Source: Bradyrhizobium sp. CCBAU 53340 (GTDB taxonomy: Bacteria; Pseudomonadota; Alphaproteobacteria; Rhizobiales; Xanthobacteraceae). From it: 64,000 nt of DNA. Shown piece by piece: positions 1-9,544 of the stretch (position 1 is the stretch's first letter; every line of letters begins with the position of its first letter). The position numbers were made by a program, and so were the translations under genes. The DNA is taken from assembly GCF_015291645.1 (NCBI RefSeq), contig NZ_CP030056.1, positions 744,001-808,000 on the forward strand. Direction: 5' to 3'. A model generated the notes under the pieces. That model was not told where the DNA came from. It saw only the letters and a list, made by a program, of their open reading frames with translations, and ran no database searches.

Positions 1-1
1 G

Positions 2-556
2 ATCGCGCGTGAGGCTGCTCCGGCGCCAGCTCCAGTTTGCCGCGAGGCCCTTAAGCGCATCGCCCAGCTCAACGCGGTCGAGAAGGCACTTCGGGGCCAC
101 TCTGCTGCCGAGCGCTGCGCGGGTCGACAAGCTCATGCCAGACCTCTGGCAGCAGCCTTGAAGCAGTGGTTTGAGGCAACTCTTGATCATCTTGCGGGGA
201 AGAGCGACACGGCGAAGGCTCTGCGCTATTCGCTGCGCCATTGGGACGGCCTGACGCTCTACCTTGATGACGGGCGCATCGAGATGGACACGAATGCGGT
301 CGAGCGTGCGATGCGGCCAATCAAACTCGATGCCAAGAATGCCCTGTTCGCTGGGTGCGACGAGGGTGCCGATAATTGGGCATTGCTGGCCTCGCTCATT
401 GAAACGTGTAGGCTCAATGTCGTCAGCGCCTAGCCCTGGCTCTCCGGCGTGCTCGCAAAACTCATCAATGGCTGGCCTGCGGCGCGACTGGACAAACTGC
501 CTCCCTGGGCATCGACCTACAGGATGCATGCGCACGATCCGAGGCTGGCAGCATGA
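2..556 (+). pseudogene. IS66-family transposase (TnpC) C-terminal remnant
   Basis: The frame is open from the window edge. It carries the end of the IS66 DDE domain and the conserved tail: the 'DTNAVERAMRPI' motif, then 'NALFAG', then 'NWALLASLIETCRLN'. A TAG at 431-433 interrupts it. The same frame continues after the stop with the typical C-terminal tail ('WLSGVLAKLINGWPAARLD') to a TGA at 554-556, so one nonsense change separates it from a normal C-terminus. The N-terminus lies outside the window. It is a dead or partial copy; the family call is firm. Confidence 0.85.
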
Positions 557-668
557 GCCTGAACACGACCGCCGTCCGGATCAGGATAACCCTCAAGGAC
601 GTGAATGACCTTGCCCCACAGGCTTAATCCAGATTGAAGTTCGCGCTGGCCCAAACAAGGACCAGAGC

Positions 669-1256
669 ATGAAGCGTAGCCGCTTTTCGGCAGAGCAGAT
701 CATCGGGATTTTGAAGGAGCATGAGGCCGGGGTTTCGGTTGCCGATCTGTGCCGCAAGCGCGGCGTCAGCGACCCCAGCATCTACAAATGGAAGGCCACT
801 GGAGTGTCGGAGGCCAAGCGGCTGAAGACGCTGGAGGACGAGAACACACGGCTGAAGCGGTTGGTGGCTGATGCCGTGCTGGACAATGCGGCGCCCAAGG
901 ATCTCGTGGGAAAGAATGTATGGTCCGCCCCGGTCCGTGCAAGGGTTCGTAACAGCAAAAATGACGCTTCCAATTGCATAAATGTATCCGGCCTCTCGCG
1001 AGTGGACTGCTGTTGCAGCCAGGCCATGACGAGATCCGCGCACGCCGTTCGCGATAAATGGTTCGGGCACGAAGCCCGCTTTTTGCCCGCGGGCAAGCGG
1101 AAAGCTGTCGCGTATCTCATGGTTGCCCACGGGATGAGCGTACGGCGGGCGTATAAAGCCATCGGCTGCTGCCGCATGACCATCAGATATCTGACAACCC
1201 GGGCGGACGCGTCCGGGGCTAGCAGATGGACTGTGATGGGATCTCAGACGGCTTGA
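669..1256 (+). pseudogene. Degenerate IS3-family orfA/orfB fusion remnant
   Basis: Residues 1-80 match an IS3-family OrfA of the IS407/IS51 kind: N-terminal HTH 'RFSAEQIIGILKEHEAG' followed by a leucine-zipper stretch. A few residues are missing after 'IYKWK'. About 170 bp of unrelated sequence follows, then a short piece resembling the start of OrfB ('KRKAVAYLMVAHGMSVRRAY') at about 1090-1190. The open frame is therefore a scar, not a functional gene. Its last bases overlap the 3' end of the ABC ATPase gene on the other strand (from 1219), so the element border lies very close to that gene. Confidence 0.7.
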
Positions 1257-2961
1257 CGATCCACTCTGGGGTCTGCATCTTCGGTATCATGGACAAGAGC
1301 GATGCTGTGTAAGAGTGCTTCGGCGCTTTGAACAACTGTTCCGTCTCGCTGCTTTCGCAAATTTGCCCATTCTGTAGTACTGTAACTCTGTCGCAAATCT
1401 GACGCACGACAGGGAGATCGTGACTGATAAATAACATCGTCAGCGATAGATTCTCTTGAAGGTCTTTCAGAAGATTTAGGATCTGCGCCTGGATCGAGAC
1501 ATCGAGTGCCGAGGTAGGTTCATCGCAGATGAGGAACCGCGGGCGACTTGCCAAGGTTCGTGCGATTGAAATACGTTGTCGCTGACCGCCTGAGAAGGCG
1601 TGCGGATAACGGCGGGCGACGGTGGGCTCCAGACCAACGGCCTTCAGCAGCTCTAACATTATCGGTTCGGCCTCTCGCTTATCCTTTACTAGTCCAAAGT
1701 GAATCATTGGCTCCATGATAATCTCGCCCACGCGCATCTGTGGATTCAGAGACGAGTACGGGTCTTGAAACACCATTTGAGTTTGACGCCGAATATCTTG
1801 ACGATCTTCAAGGCTGGCTGCATAAACATCTTTTCCGCCATAAATCAGTTGGCCGCTGCTCGGGCGGGCAAGCCCAGCAACGACTCTTGCGATCGTGCTT
1901 TTTCCAGAGCCGGATTCGCCAACAAGGCCCATGACTTCTCCGGGGCGGATACTCAGGTTCACATCGTGCAGGGCCTTAAAGGCTCGCCGAGCGGAACCAC
2001 CGAACATGCCTGTCGCCCCATATACGCGCTCCACACCCCGGAGTTCTACAAGTGCCTCCGGCTGGCTTGAACTTTGCGGCATGTCTCTTTCCAGCAGCCA
2101 CTGCATGGCCGCATCGATATTTCGAGCGGCGCCAGACACGGGAAAGCGATGCAGCTTAATGTCGCCGCGCGGCACAACCGAAATCAATGCTTGGCTGTAC
2201 TCGTGGCATGGATTTCCAAGAACAGCCGCAGTGTCGTTTAGTTCGACGATTTCGCCTGCCCTCATCACCGCGACGCGATCAGTGACCTGGGAAATCACGC
2301 CCATGTTGTGGGTGATGAGCATCACACCCACTTGACGTTCACGAGCCAAGTTCTTGATTAGCTTCAAGATCTGTGCCTGAACGGTCACGTCGAGCGCAGT
2401 TGTTGGTTCGTCCGCGACAATGAGTTCGGGTTGTGAGCAGAGAGCAAGCGCGATAACTGCGCGCTGTCGCATGCCACCCGAGAATTCATGTGGCCAGTTC
2501 TTCACGCGCCGGGCTGGCTCTGGAATCCCTACCGCCTCCAACTGACGCACCGCCTCGATCCTTGCGTCGCTGCGTGATAAGGCGAGATGAGTTCGGATCG
2601 TGTCGACCAGTTGTCTCTCAATTGTGAAAAGTGGATTTAAGCTGGTCAGTGGATCTTGGAAAATAGTCGAGACGCGTTTGCCGCGTAACGCCCGCATCGC
2701 CTTAACGTCGCGCGCATCGATGATATCTCCGGAAAGCCGAACTTCGCCCGCACTAATATGGCCGGGAGCCTGTAGTAAGCCCGTGATGGCAGCTCCAACG
2801 GTCGATTTGCCCGCGCCCGATTCGCCGACGATGCCGAGTATTTCGCCTGGCGCGATGTCTAGGCTGACGTTGCATACGGCTTGCAAGGCGCCATGCCGGC
2901 TAGGAAAGTCGACGCTAAGTCCCCGAATGGAAAGAACGCAAGGCTGGGCAGTTGTTGTCAT
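1219..2961 (-). CDS. Fused double ATPase of a peptide/opine-type ABC importer
   Basis: A 580-residue protein with two complete ABC ATPase domains in tandem, as in YejF/GsiA-type proteins, where one chain replaces the separate DppD and DppF subunits. Domain 1 has Walker A 'GESGAGKST' and an ABC signature near 'SGGMRQR'. Domain 2 has 'GESGSGKST' and 'SGGQRQR'. Both have the D-loop/Walker B 'DEPT'. It energises uptake of short peptides or related amide compounds at the inner membrane. The start ATG (2961-2959) overlaps the permease stop as TGATG, giving translational coupling. It is the last gene of a four-gene operon (6468 to 1219). Its 3' end touches an IS3 scar, but the second domain is complete. 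Confidence 0.93.
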   Translation of the reverse strand: MTTTAQPCVLSIRGLSVDFPSRHGALQAVCNVSLDIAPGEILGIVGESGAGKSTVGAAITGLLQAPGHISAGEVRLSGDIIDARDVKAMRALRGKRVSTIFQDPLTSLNPLFTIERQLVDTIRTHLALSRSDARIEAVRQLEAVGIPEPARRVKNWPHEFSGGMRQRAVIALALCSQPELIVADEPTTALDVTVQAQILKLIKNLARERQVGVMLITHNMGVISQVTDRVAVMRAGEIVELNDTAAVLGNPCHEYSQALISVVPRGDIKLHRFPVSGAARNIDAAMQWLLERDMPQSSSQPEALVELRGVERVYGATGMFGGSARRAFKALHDVNLSIRPGEVMGLVGESGSGKSTIARVVAGLARPSSGQLIYGGKDVYAASLEDRQDIRRQTQMVFQDPYSSLNPQMRVGEIIMEPMIHFGLVKDKREAEPIMLELLKAVGLEPTVARRYPHAFSGGQRQRISIARTLASRPRFLICDEPTSALDVSIQAQILNLLKDLQENLSLTMLFISHDLPVVRQICDRVTVLQNGQICESSETEQLFKAPKHSYTASLLSMIPKMQTPEWIVKPSEIPSQSIC

Positions 2962-3881
2962 CAGATGCCCCTTGGGTTGATTACATCCCGGAACCAGTCG
3001 CCCAAGACGTTAATGGCCAGCGCGAGTGTAAGAAGGGTGGCGGCAGGAAACAGCAGGATCCACCACTGCCCAGCAAAAAGAAAGTCTTGCCCACTGCGGA
3101 TCAATGTTCCAAGAGATGGTTGGGTGGGGGGCAGACCTGCGCCCAAGTAGGACAGCGTGGCTTCGGTAATAATTGAAAGCGCAAGTGAGATTGTCGCGAT
3201 CACGAGGATCGGTCGACGCACGTTTGGCAATATGTGCCGTACCAGCACTGTGCCCGTCGGAAGGCCTATCATTAGGGCTGCCTGCACATACTCTCGCTGT
3301 TTCTCCCCCATCACGGCGCCGCGCACCGTGCGGGCATATGTGACCCATCCGGAAATTCCAATCGCCAATATTACCATGTAGACAGCAAGGGCTTCGCGCG
3401 CGCTCGGTGGCAGTAGCGACCGCGTTAAGCCGGAAATAAGGAGCGCAATAAAAATGGCGGGGATGGACAACTGGATGTCTGCGATACGCATGATCGCTGC
3501 GTCAATGTGTCCCCCGAAATAACCGGATATCAGGCCTAAGCTGACGCCGATCGACATTGAAACCAAAACAGAGGCAAGGCCCACTAGGAGTGAAACCCGT
3601 GTTCCATAAAGGGTCGCTGAAAGCACGTCACGTCCCTGATCGTCTGTGCCGAAAGCGTAGAAGCGGTTCGTGAACTCATTGATGCTCCAGGCCGGTGTAT
3701 TTGACGAAAGCAGATCGAACGTGCTGGCGTCGAGAGTGTTCTGTGGTGCCCATAAAGGAGCTCCCAGGGCCGCGACAATGAGAGTTAGCAGTGCGAGCGT
3801 AGACAGAACTGCTCTGGGGGAACGGATGTAAGAGTGCCCGATATCAGAGTTAAACAATGCGGAAAGCTTGTGAATGGTCAT
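2961..3881 (-). CDS. ABC transporter permease, DppC/OppC type
   Basis: An inner-membrane permease of the binding-protein-dependent peptide transporter family, about 306 residues. An N-terminal membrane segment ('VLSTLALLTLIVAALGAPLWA') precedes the periplasmic motif 'FGTDDQGRDVLS', typical of DppC/OppC. The EAA-type loop for ATPase contact is near 'QREYVQAALMIGLP'. I place the start at the ATG at 3881-3879, because it overlaps the upstream permease stop as ATGA; the frame could be extended 17 codons upstream but without need. It pairs with the 3878-4855 permease. Confidence 0.92.
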   Translation of the reverse strand: MTIHKLSALFNSDIGHSYIRSPRAVLSTLALLTLIVAALGAPLWAPQNTLDASTFDLLSSNTPAWSINEFTNRFYAFGTDDQGRDVLSATLYGTRVSLLVGLASVLVSMSIGVSLGLISGYFGGHIDAAIMRIADIQLSIPAIFIALLISGLTRSLLPPSAREALAVYMVILAIGISGWVTYARTVRGAVMGEKQREYVQAALMIGLPTGTVLVRHILPNVRRPILVIATISLALSIITEATLSYLGAGLPPTQPSLGTLIRSGQDFLFAGQWWILLFPAATLLTLALAINVLGDWFRDVINPRGI

Positions 3882-4855
3882 CTGACTACTCCTCCCGTCC
3901 GCAGGCGAGGATCTAGAAGGTAGTAGACGCAATCCACGACCATGTTGATGGTAACGAAAATGATCGACACGATGAGAAGGTATGCGGCCATGATTGGGAC
4001 GTCGGAAAATCTAATGGAATTAATAAAGAGCAGCCCAACGCCTGGCCATTGGAATACTGTCTCAGTAACGACGGCGAATGCGATGATGGATCCCAACTGC
4101 AAACCTGCAACCGTGACGACCGGAATCATCGTGTTCTTCAAAGCGTAAGAAAAATAGATGAGCCGGTCTGGCAGCCCTCGCGCGCGTGCGAACCGGATAT
4201 GATCGGAATGCATGACCTCAAGCATTTCAGTGCGGACTAAACGCAAGATCAGCGTGAGTTGATAGGTGGCCAGTGAAATCGCGGGAAGGATGATAGCCTG
4301 CCAGCCGGTCTTAGTCAGTAACCCGGTGGTCCACCAGCCGATCTTCACCGTGTCGCCCCGTCCGAAGGACGGCAACCAGCCAAGTTTGACCGCGAACACG
4401 TAGATGAGGCCGATGCCGATTAAGAAGTTAGGCAGGGATACTGCGATCAGCGAGACCGTCAAGCTGAAGCCCGATAATATGGAGCGCGGCCGCAATGCTG
4501 TCACGACGCCAAGGGCGACTCCCGCTATCATTGCAAATATAAACGATAATATAGCTAGTTCCAGAGTCGCAGGCAGCCGCTCCAGGATCAAATCCAACAC
4601 CGGCCTTCCAACGCGAGTGGAAATGCCGAAGTCCCCATGGAGTGCCGAACTGATAAAACGAAAGAACTGGATGTAAAAGGGGCGGTCGAACCCGAGTTCC
4701 GCCGCTAGCCGCGCGCGGTCCTGCGCGGTCGCCTCCGGTCCGACCATATTCTGGAGCGGATCGCCGATAAAATGAAAGGCGGCGAACGACAGAAACGCCG
4801 TCATCAGCATCACCGGCAACACGGACAGCAATCTGCGCAGAAAGAAACCTGTCAC
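3878..4855 (-). CDS. ABC transporter permease, DppB/OppB type
   Basis: 325 residues. The N-terminus 'RRLLSVLPVMLMTAFLSF' is the typical first transmembrane helix of DppB-like permeases, followed by the periplasmic region 'GDPLQNMVGPEAT' and 'LGFDRPFYIQF'. The C-terminal membrane region includes 'ETVFQWPGVGLLF', a hallmark of the family. It probably starts at GTG (4855-4853), which overlaps the TGA of the binding-protein gene as GTGA. It forms the heterodimeric channel with the next permease. Substrate cannot be read from sequence. Confidence 0.92.
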   Translation of the reverse strand: MTGFFLRRLLSVLPVMLMTAFLSFAAFHFIGDPLQNMVGPEATAQDRARLAAELGFDRPFYIQFFRFISSALHGDFGISTRVGRPVLDLILERLPATLELAILSFIFAMIAGVALGVVTALRPRSILSGFSLTVSLIAVSLPNFLIGIGLIYVFAVKLGWLPSFGRGDTVKIGWWTTGLLTKTGWQAIILPAISLATYQLTLILRLVRTEMLEVMHSDHIRFARARGLPDRLIYFSYALKNTMIPVVTVAGLQLGSIIAFAVVTETVFQWPGVGLLFINSIRFSDVPIMAAYLLIVSIIFVTINMVVDCVYYLLDPRLRTGGVVR

Positions 4856-6468
4856 TTGTCCACCTTGATGGTTTTCACGGAGATCTGATTACCAACGTTT
4901 GGCGTAACGTGAATCTTCTTCTGCGTTGCACGCGCCAACACCTGCGCGTGAATCGGTAGATAGAAACACTCGTCCTGAACGGTCTTCCAAATTTCGGCGA
5001 TTATGGTTTTACGTCTTTGAGGATCGGCTTCCGACCGGAGTAATTCAATTTTGGCATCAATCTCCGGGTTTTTGTAATTCGCTGCAGCCCAGGCGCCCCG
5101 AGAGTGGACGAGATTATCGAAGATTAATTGAGAATCGTATGAGCCCCACGTCATCAGGTAAAAGTCGGTCTTCCTATTGAGAACTAGAGGCCAGACGACT
5201 GCGCTGGGTTGGACATCGAGATGCACGGTGACACCGATCTTGGCGAGCATTGCCACCACGGCCTGACAGATGCGCTCGTCGTTCACCATGCCGTCATTTG
5301 GACAGTTTAGAGTGACCGAAAATCCGTTGGGGTAACCTGCCTCGGCCATAAGCTGCTTGGCTTGGTCAATATTGAGCTTTGGGAACTTACCCAATTCTTC
5401 CGTATAGCCGTCGGCGATCGGCGAAATGATTGTACCGAGCGGAACCGACTCCCCTCGCATGATTGCCGACTTGATCGCTAGACGATCAATGGACATGTTC
5501 ATTGCGTGGCGCACCCGCTTGTCGGCGAAAGGATTTCCCTTTGCTTCCCCGCTGGCAAGTGTGTTCGCGCTTGTATTGACGCCTAAAAAAACCGTGCGAA
5601 TCTCTGGGCCGCGAACCACCCGAAGGCTTTCATTCTGCTCCAACCGTGAAATGTCTTGGGGGGGGACGTCTTGGAGAAAATTAACTTCTCCGCTGATCAA
5701 TGCGGATACACGCGTCGCGGCCGACTGGATAGGGGTATAGATGATCCGATCGATATCGATTGGGAACTGGCCGATACCCCAGTATTTATCGTAAGCTTCC
5801 AACTCCGAACGGCGATCCGATTCTCGGCTTACAAGGCGATAGGCGCCAGTGCCGTTCTCATGGCGAGCAGCATAGTTTTCTTTCCCGCCTTTAAAATCCT
5901 GCGGAACAACGGAGTCGTTCTTCTCGGCCCATGCTCTATTCATTATGAAGATGCTTGCCAAGTTTTCGGGCAGAAGAGGGCTGGGTCCCTTTGTCTTGAC
6001 CTGCACGGTGTAGTCGTCCTTCGCGATGGCTTCCTCAACCGCGGCGGCAGCCAGATAGGTCCGCACATTCGAGGTTGGTGCCATAGCTCGCTGGATTGAA
6101 AATGCGGCGTCGTCGGCCTTAAATGGTGCGCCGTCGTGGAACGTAACGTTCCGGCGAAGCTTGAACTCCCAAACGTCGGGGTGATCAGGCAACATCCGCC
6201 ATTCGGTCGCTAGTACTCCAATGAGCTTTCCGTCGTCGGAGCGCTCCACAAGGCCTTCGTACATCTGCCGATTGAACGCAAAGGTCACGTTCTCATTATA
6301 GGCGTGAGGGTCTAGAGTCTGAACGTCCAAGCTCCGAGCCCATTTCAGCGTTTCCGCGCCCCCGGGTGAGACGGTCATTAGTAGTGCCGCCACGCTTGCT
6401 ATGGCGGCAAAACGCCGCTTGAGACGGGCTGGTCTGTGAATGAAACAGCGCGCAGTGGATTTCGGCAT
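4852..6468 (-). CDS. Family-5 extracellular solute-binding protein
   Basis: A periplasmic ligand-binding protein of the peptide/nickel/opine family (SBP_bac_5), about 538 residues. It has a signal peptide (basic 'RPARLKRRF', hydrophobic 'AAIASVAALLMTV', cleavage near 'GGAE'), then 'LKWARSLDVQTLDPHAYNE', standard for the family's start. 'YEGLVERSDDGKLIGVLATEW' and 'FHDGAPFKADDAAFS' are family motifs. I prefer the ATG at 6468-6466, because the purine-rich AGAGAGGA lies 9 bases upstream; an ATG three codons earlier (6477) directly abuts that site. First gene of the importer operon. Nearby amidase genes hint at amide-containing ligands, but this is inference. Confidence 0.92.
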   Translation of the reverse strand: MPKSTARCFIHRPARLKRRFAAIASVAALLMTVSPGGAETLKWARSLDVQTLDPHAYNENVTFAFNRQMYEGLVERSDDGKLIGVLATEWRMLPDHPDVWEFKLRRNVTFHDGAPFKADDAAFSIQRAMAPTSNVRTYLAAAAVEEAIAKDDYTVQVKTKGPSPLLPENLASIFIMNRAWAEKNDSVVPQDFKGGKENYAARHENGTGAYRLVSRESDRRSELEAYDKYWGIGQFPIDIDRIIYTPIQSAATRVSALISGEVNFLQDVPPQDISRLEQNESLRVVRGPEIRTVFLGVNTSANTLASGEAKGNPFADKRVRHAMNMSIDRLAIKSAIMRGESVPLGTIISPIADGYTEELGKFPKLNIDQAKQLMAEAGYPNGFSVTLNCPNDGMVNDERICQAVVAMLAKIGVTVHLDVQPSAVVWPLVLNRKTDFYLMTWGSYDSQLIFDNLVHSRGAWAAANYKNPEIDAKIELLRSEADPQRRKTIIAEIWKTVQDECFYLPIHAQVLARATQKKIHVTPNVGNQISVKTIKVDK

Positions 6469-6479
6469 TTGGGACATTC

Positions 6480-6933
6480 CTCTCTTGATCGCAGGGTAAA
6501 CTGCGCCGCTAGATGTGGGCTATCACATCGGACAGGCTTCGGCCGTTTTTTGCTGCAGTTTGCCGGCCGAGGGCTGCCGTGGGCTGCGAATTCAGGGCGT
6601 CCTCTGCAGCAATTACGCGTATTCCCAGCGATTGCGCAGGATTGCGACAGTCGGCTGAATATTCCCTGCTCCTGGTCTAGGTCTCGTTATAGGTCCTGTG
6701 ACCGTTGGGTTAGGAACGTCCGATCCCACTGAACTGCGGGCCTTTTATCACATTATCTCATCATGTGCCGACAGCCGGTTTACGTCTGGCGTGAGTTTCC
6801 GGTTTGGGATCGAGCTTTGAGCAAGCGAGTGTCTGATGGCCGGCCCTTTGGGGATACCGTCCGCGGCCGGCTTCCGCTTCTGAACGGGAACGTCTTAGCA
6901 AGCTGTTTGGCGCACTAGTCACGTGAATCGTAG
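6480..6933. other. Intergenic region upstream of the ABC importer operon
   Basis: About 450 bp without a credible gene on either strand. It must hold the promoter of the minus-strand importer operon, near 6480-6600. The right part borders the truncated IS66 sequence and may contain IS debris. I see no clear operator dyad. Confidence 0.5.
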
Positions 6934-8150
6934 GCGCTGTTCAGCGGCCACCTACCGGATGAAGGGGCGATCTCCGACTCTGCGGTTCGGTTTCCCGGGT
7001 GGTTGCGTGTACTCCGCACGATCCCTCCCAAATATGCCTGCCGCGCCTGTGAGGGCCCGATCGTCCAGGCCTCGGCACCAGCGCGGCTCGTCGAGGGCGG
7101 CATGGCGACGACGGCGCTGATCGCGCATATCGCCGCGGCCAAATATGCCTGGCAATCGACGCTCTACCGCCAGACGCAGATCCTGGCGGGCCAAGGTGTT
7201 GTCGTCGATCGTCAGACGCTGGCGCGCTGGATGGGCAGCGCGGCGTGGCTGGTCAGGGGCCTCTACGACCTGCAACTGAAGACCATGCACGGCTTTGAGC
7301 GGTTGTTCTGCGATGAGACGCCGATGCCGGTGCTCGACCCGGTACGCGGCCGCACGAGGATCTGCCAGTTCTGGGCGCATGCGACGGACGATCGGGCGTG
7401 GAAGGGTCCGGCGCCGCCGGCGGTCGCCTACGTGTTCGCAGACGGTCGCGGCAAGAAGGAGATCGTGGCGCAGTTGGCCGGCTTCGAAGGCGTGCTGCAA
7501 GTCGACGGCTATGCCGCCTACGCCTCGCTGGTGGGCGATGCGAAGGTGCCGGGCAGATCCAGCTGGCGTATTGTCTCGTTCACGCGCGCCGCAACTTCGT
7601 GAGGGTGCACAAGACGACGAACTCACCCTTCGCCGCGGAGGTCATCGAGCGCATCGCAGCCGTCTACGCGATCGAGGAGAGGATCCGCGGTCTCGGCGCC
7701 GGGGAACGCCGCGCGGCGCGACAGGCCGAGACGAAGCCGCTCATGGAGGCGTTGAAGGCTCGACTGATCGCGGTGAAGGACGGGATCTCCCGCCGCTCGA
7801 CGCTCATCAAGGCGATCGATTATATGCTCGAACGCTGGCAGGGCCTGACGGCATTCCTGGACGACGGGCGGCTCGAGGCGGACACCAACACGGTCGAACG
7901 ATCAATCAGGCCGATTGCGATCGGAAAAAAGAACTCGTTGTTCAGTGGTGACGAAGGCGGAGGCGAGACTTGGTCGATACTTTCTTCGCTTCTTAACACG
8001 GCCAAATTGAATGGCCTCGACCCCGAGGCCTATCTCGTCGACGTTCTCGAGCGCATGGTGAGCGGCGCCGCGAAGGCCAACCAGCTGCACGAACTTCTGG
8101 CCTGGAACTGGAAGGCCGCACGCGAAGCCGAAAAGCGAGCCGTGGCATGA
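6934..8150 (+). pseudogene. IS66-family transposase (TnpC), truncated and frameshifted
   Basis: Starts within the zinc-finger region ('PPKYACRACEGPIVQA'), so the N-terminal third is missing. The DDE core follows: 'CDETPMPVLDP', 'VLQVDGYAAYASL'. At about 7550 the frame shifts from 'GDAKVPG' to 'IQLAYCLVHARRNF'. From there the second frame carries the rest, 'DTNTVERSIRPIAIG' and 'WSILSSLLNTAKLNGLDPEAYL', to a stop at 8150. The truncation and frameshift make it inactive. Its stop overlaps the start of the downstream UPF0149 gene as ATGA, which shows that the two genes belong to one IS66 element. Confidence 0.85.
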
Positions 8151-8797
8151 CGAAGCCGAAGCAACGGCGGGGAACGCGAAAAGCACGCAAGACGACGATG
8201 GCGAACTATGCCATGTCATTCGAGCGGCTCGGGCAATGGATGAGCGAGCGCGCCAGGTCGCCGACGCTTCGGCATCCGCGGGCGACGTCGCTCTCCATGC
8301 TCGACGGCGCAGTGGCCGCTGTCGTCGCCGGGCCGGTCTCGATGGCCTCCGAGGAATGGGTGTGCCCGCTCCTTGGCGTAGATCCCGACGCCTTCAATCA
8401 CGACACCGAGGAGTTCTCGGCGATCGCTGCCACGCTGATGCGCCACAACGCGATCAGCGAGACGCTGTCGACGAGACCGGAGAGCTTCGAGCCGCTGTTC
8501 CTGCGATCGCCGGACGGCGACGTCGACCCGCAGCCCTGGTGCATGGGCTTCCACGCCGTCATGAAGCTTCGGCTTCTCGTCTGGTCGCGGCTTCTCTCCC
8601 CGAACGGAACCGAACACCTTATGCTGCGGCCGATCCTGGTCCATTGCATCGATGACGCCGGTCGACCCTTGCTACCCCCGGCCCGCCATACGCTGGCAAC
8701 GCTGCCCGTCGCTCAAAACGCCTGGCGCGACATTCCAATAGCCGTTGAGGCCCTGCGGCAGTTCTGGATGCCTATGCGCTTCCAGCGGCGCGCGTAG
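8147..8797 (+). CDS. UPF0149/YecA-like IS66 passenger protein
   Basis: 216 residues. The N-terminus is basic ('KPKQRRGTRKARKTT'), followed by a helical region of the UPF0149 (YgfB/YecA) type: 'PRATSLSMLDGAVAAVVAGPV' with 'WVCPLLG', and later 'PQPWCMGFHAVMKL'. Proteins of this kind occur directly behind tnpC in some rhizobial IS66 elements. The ATGA overlap with the transposase frame supports that here. Its role in transposition is unknown. The gene looks intact although its transposase is dead. Confidence 0.65.
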   Translation: MTKPKQRRGTRKARKTTMANYAMSFERLGQWMSERARSPTLRHPRATSLSMLDGAVAAVVAGPVSMASEEWVCPLLGVDPDAFNHDTEEFSAIAATLMRHNAISETLSTRPESFEPLFLRSPDGDVDPQPWCMGFHAVMKLRLLVWSRLLSPNGTEHLMLRPILVHCIDDAGRPLLPPARHTLATLPVAQNAWRDIPIAVEALRQFWMPMRFQRRA

Positions 8798-8815
8798 GCC
8801 GTCCACGCCAGGTCC

Positions 8816-9031
8816 GTGGTCTGCTCGTACCGCTTACGGTTGTTCAGTGATACCGTGGACGGAGCCGAGGCCAGCGCCGTCGTCTATAGCCTGATGCTGA
8901 CCTGCCGCGCCTCACGTGTCGTGCCGTTAGCGTGGTTGCGCCACGTCCTCACCGAATCGCCTCAGCGCGCCGGCGACGCCGATATTGCAGACCTGCTGCC
9001 CTTCAACTTCCACAAAGCCGCCACCGCCTGA
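8816..9031 (+). pseudogene. Second IS66 transposase C-terminal scar
   Basis: The peptide 'LFSDTVDGAEASAVVYSL' followed by 'LRHVLTESPQRAGDADIADLLPFNF' matches the C-terminal domain of another IS66 TnpC subgroup. It lacks everything upstream, so only about 70 codons remain. It differs from the copy ending at 8150 and is evidence of a separate, largely deleted IS66 insertion. Confidence 0.65.
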
Positions 9032-9101
9032 ACGGCCCCGCATCGCCCGATTCAAGGCAGTCCATCAAAACCGCCGGCGTGCGGAGAAAATCGCGCTTAC
9101 A

Positions 9102-9198
9102 GATGATCCGCTATCGCTCCAGCCGCCCGCCGGACGCAATTCTGCGTGGCCGATTGCGCGATTTCGCCAACGAGCGGCGGCGCTTCAGCTACCGCTGA
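9102..9198 (+). pseudogene. IS3-family orfB fragment
   Basis: The short stretch 'IRYRSSRPPDAILRGRL' and 'RDFANERRRFSYR' matches the N-terminal region of IS3-family OrfB just before the rve domain. It stops at 9198 and does not resume after the intact IS3 element at 9215-10414. A remnant only. Confidence 0.55.
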
Positions 9199-9277
9199 CC
9201 TGAGGCCGGCAAACTGGACCAATTTTGGCTAGAGTCTTGCGCTGCCGAATCCCCTCGGCTGGGAGGAGCGGACGACG

Positions 9278-9544
9278 ATGAAGGCCTCGAAGTTTTCGGA
9301 CGCCCAGAAGGCGTTTATCCTGAAGCAGGGCAACGACGGGGTCCCGGTTGCGGAGATCTGCCGCAAATCCGGGATCAGCCAGGCGACCTATTTCAACTGG
9401 AAGAAAAAGTACGACGGACTGCTGCCGACCGAGATGCGCCGGTTGAAGCAGCTCGAGGACGAGAACGCCAAGCTGAAGAAGCTGGTGGCGGACCTATCGC
9501 TCGACAAGGAGATGCTGCAGGACGTGATCCGCCGAAAGCTGTGA
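9278..9544 (+). CDS. IS3-family OrfA
   Basis: 88 residues with the N-terminal HTH ('KFSDAQKAFILKQ', 'PVAEICRKSGISQATYFNW') and a leucine-zipper helix ('LKQLEDENAKLKKLVADL'), the standard DNA-binding and dimerisation part of IS3 transposases. Its stop overlaps the start of orfB (ATG-less GTG at 9541) by four bases, suiting coupling or a frameshift to make OrfAB. Confidence 0.92.
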   Translation: MKASKFSDAQKAFILKQGNDGVPVAEICRKSGISQATYFNWKKKYDGLLPTEMRRLKQLEDENAKLKKLVADLSLDKEMLQDVIRRKL

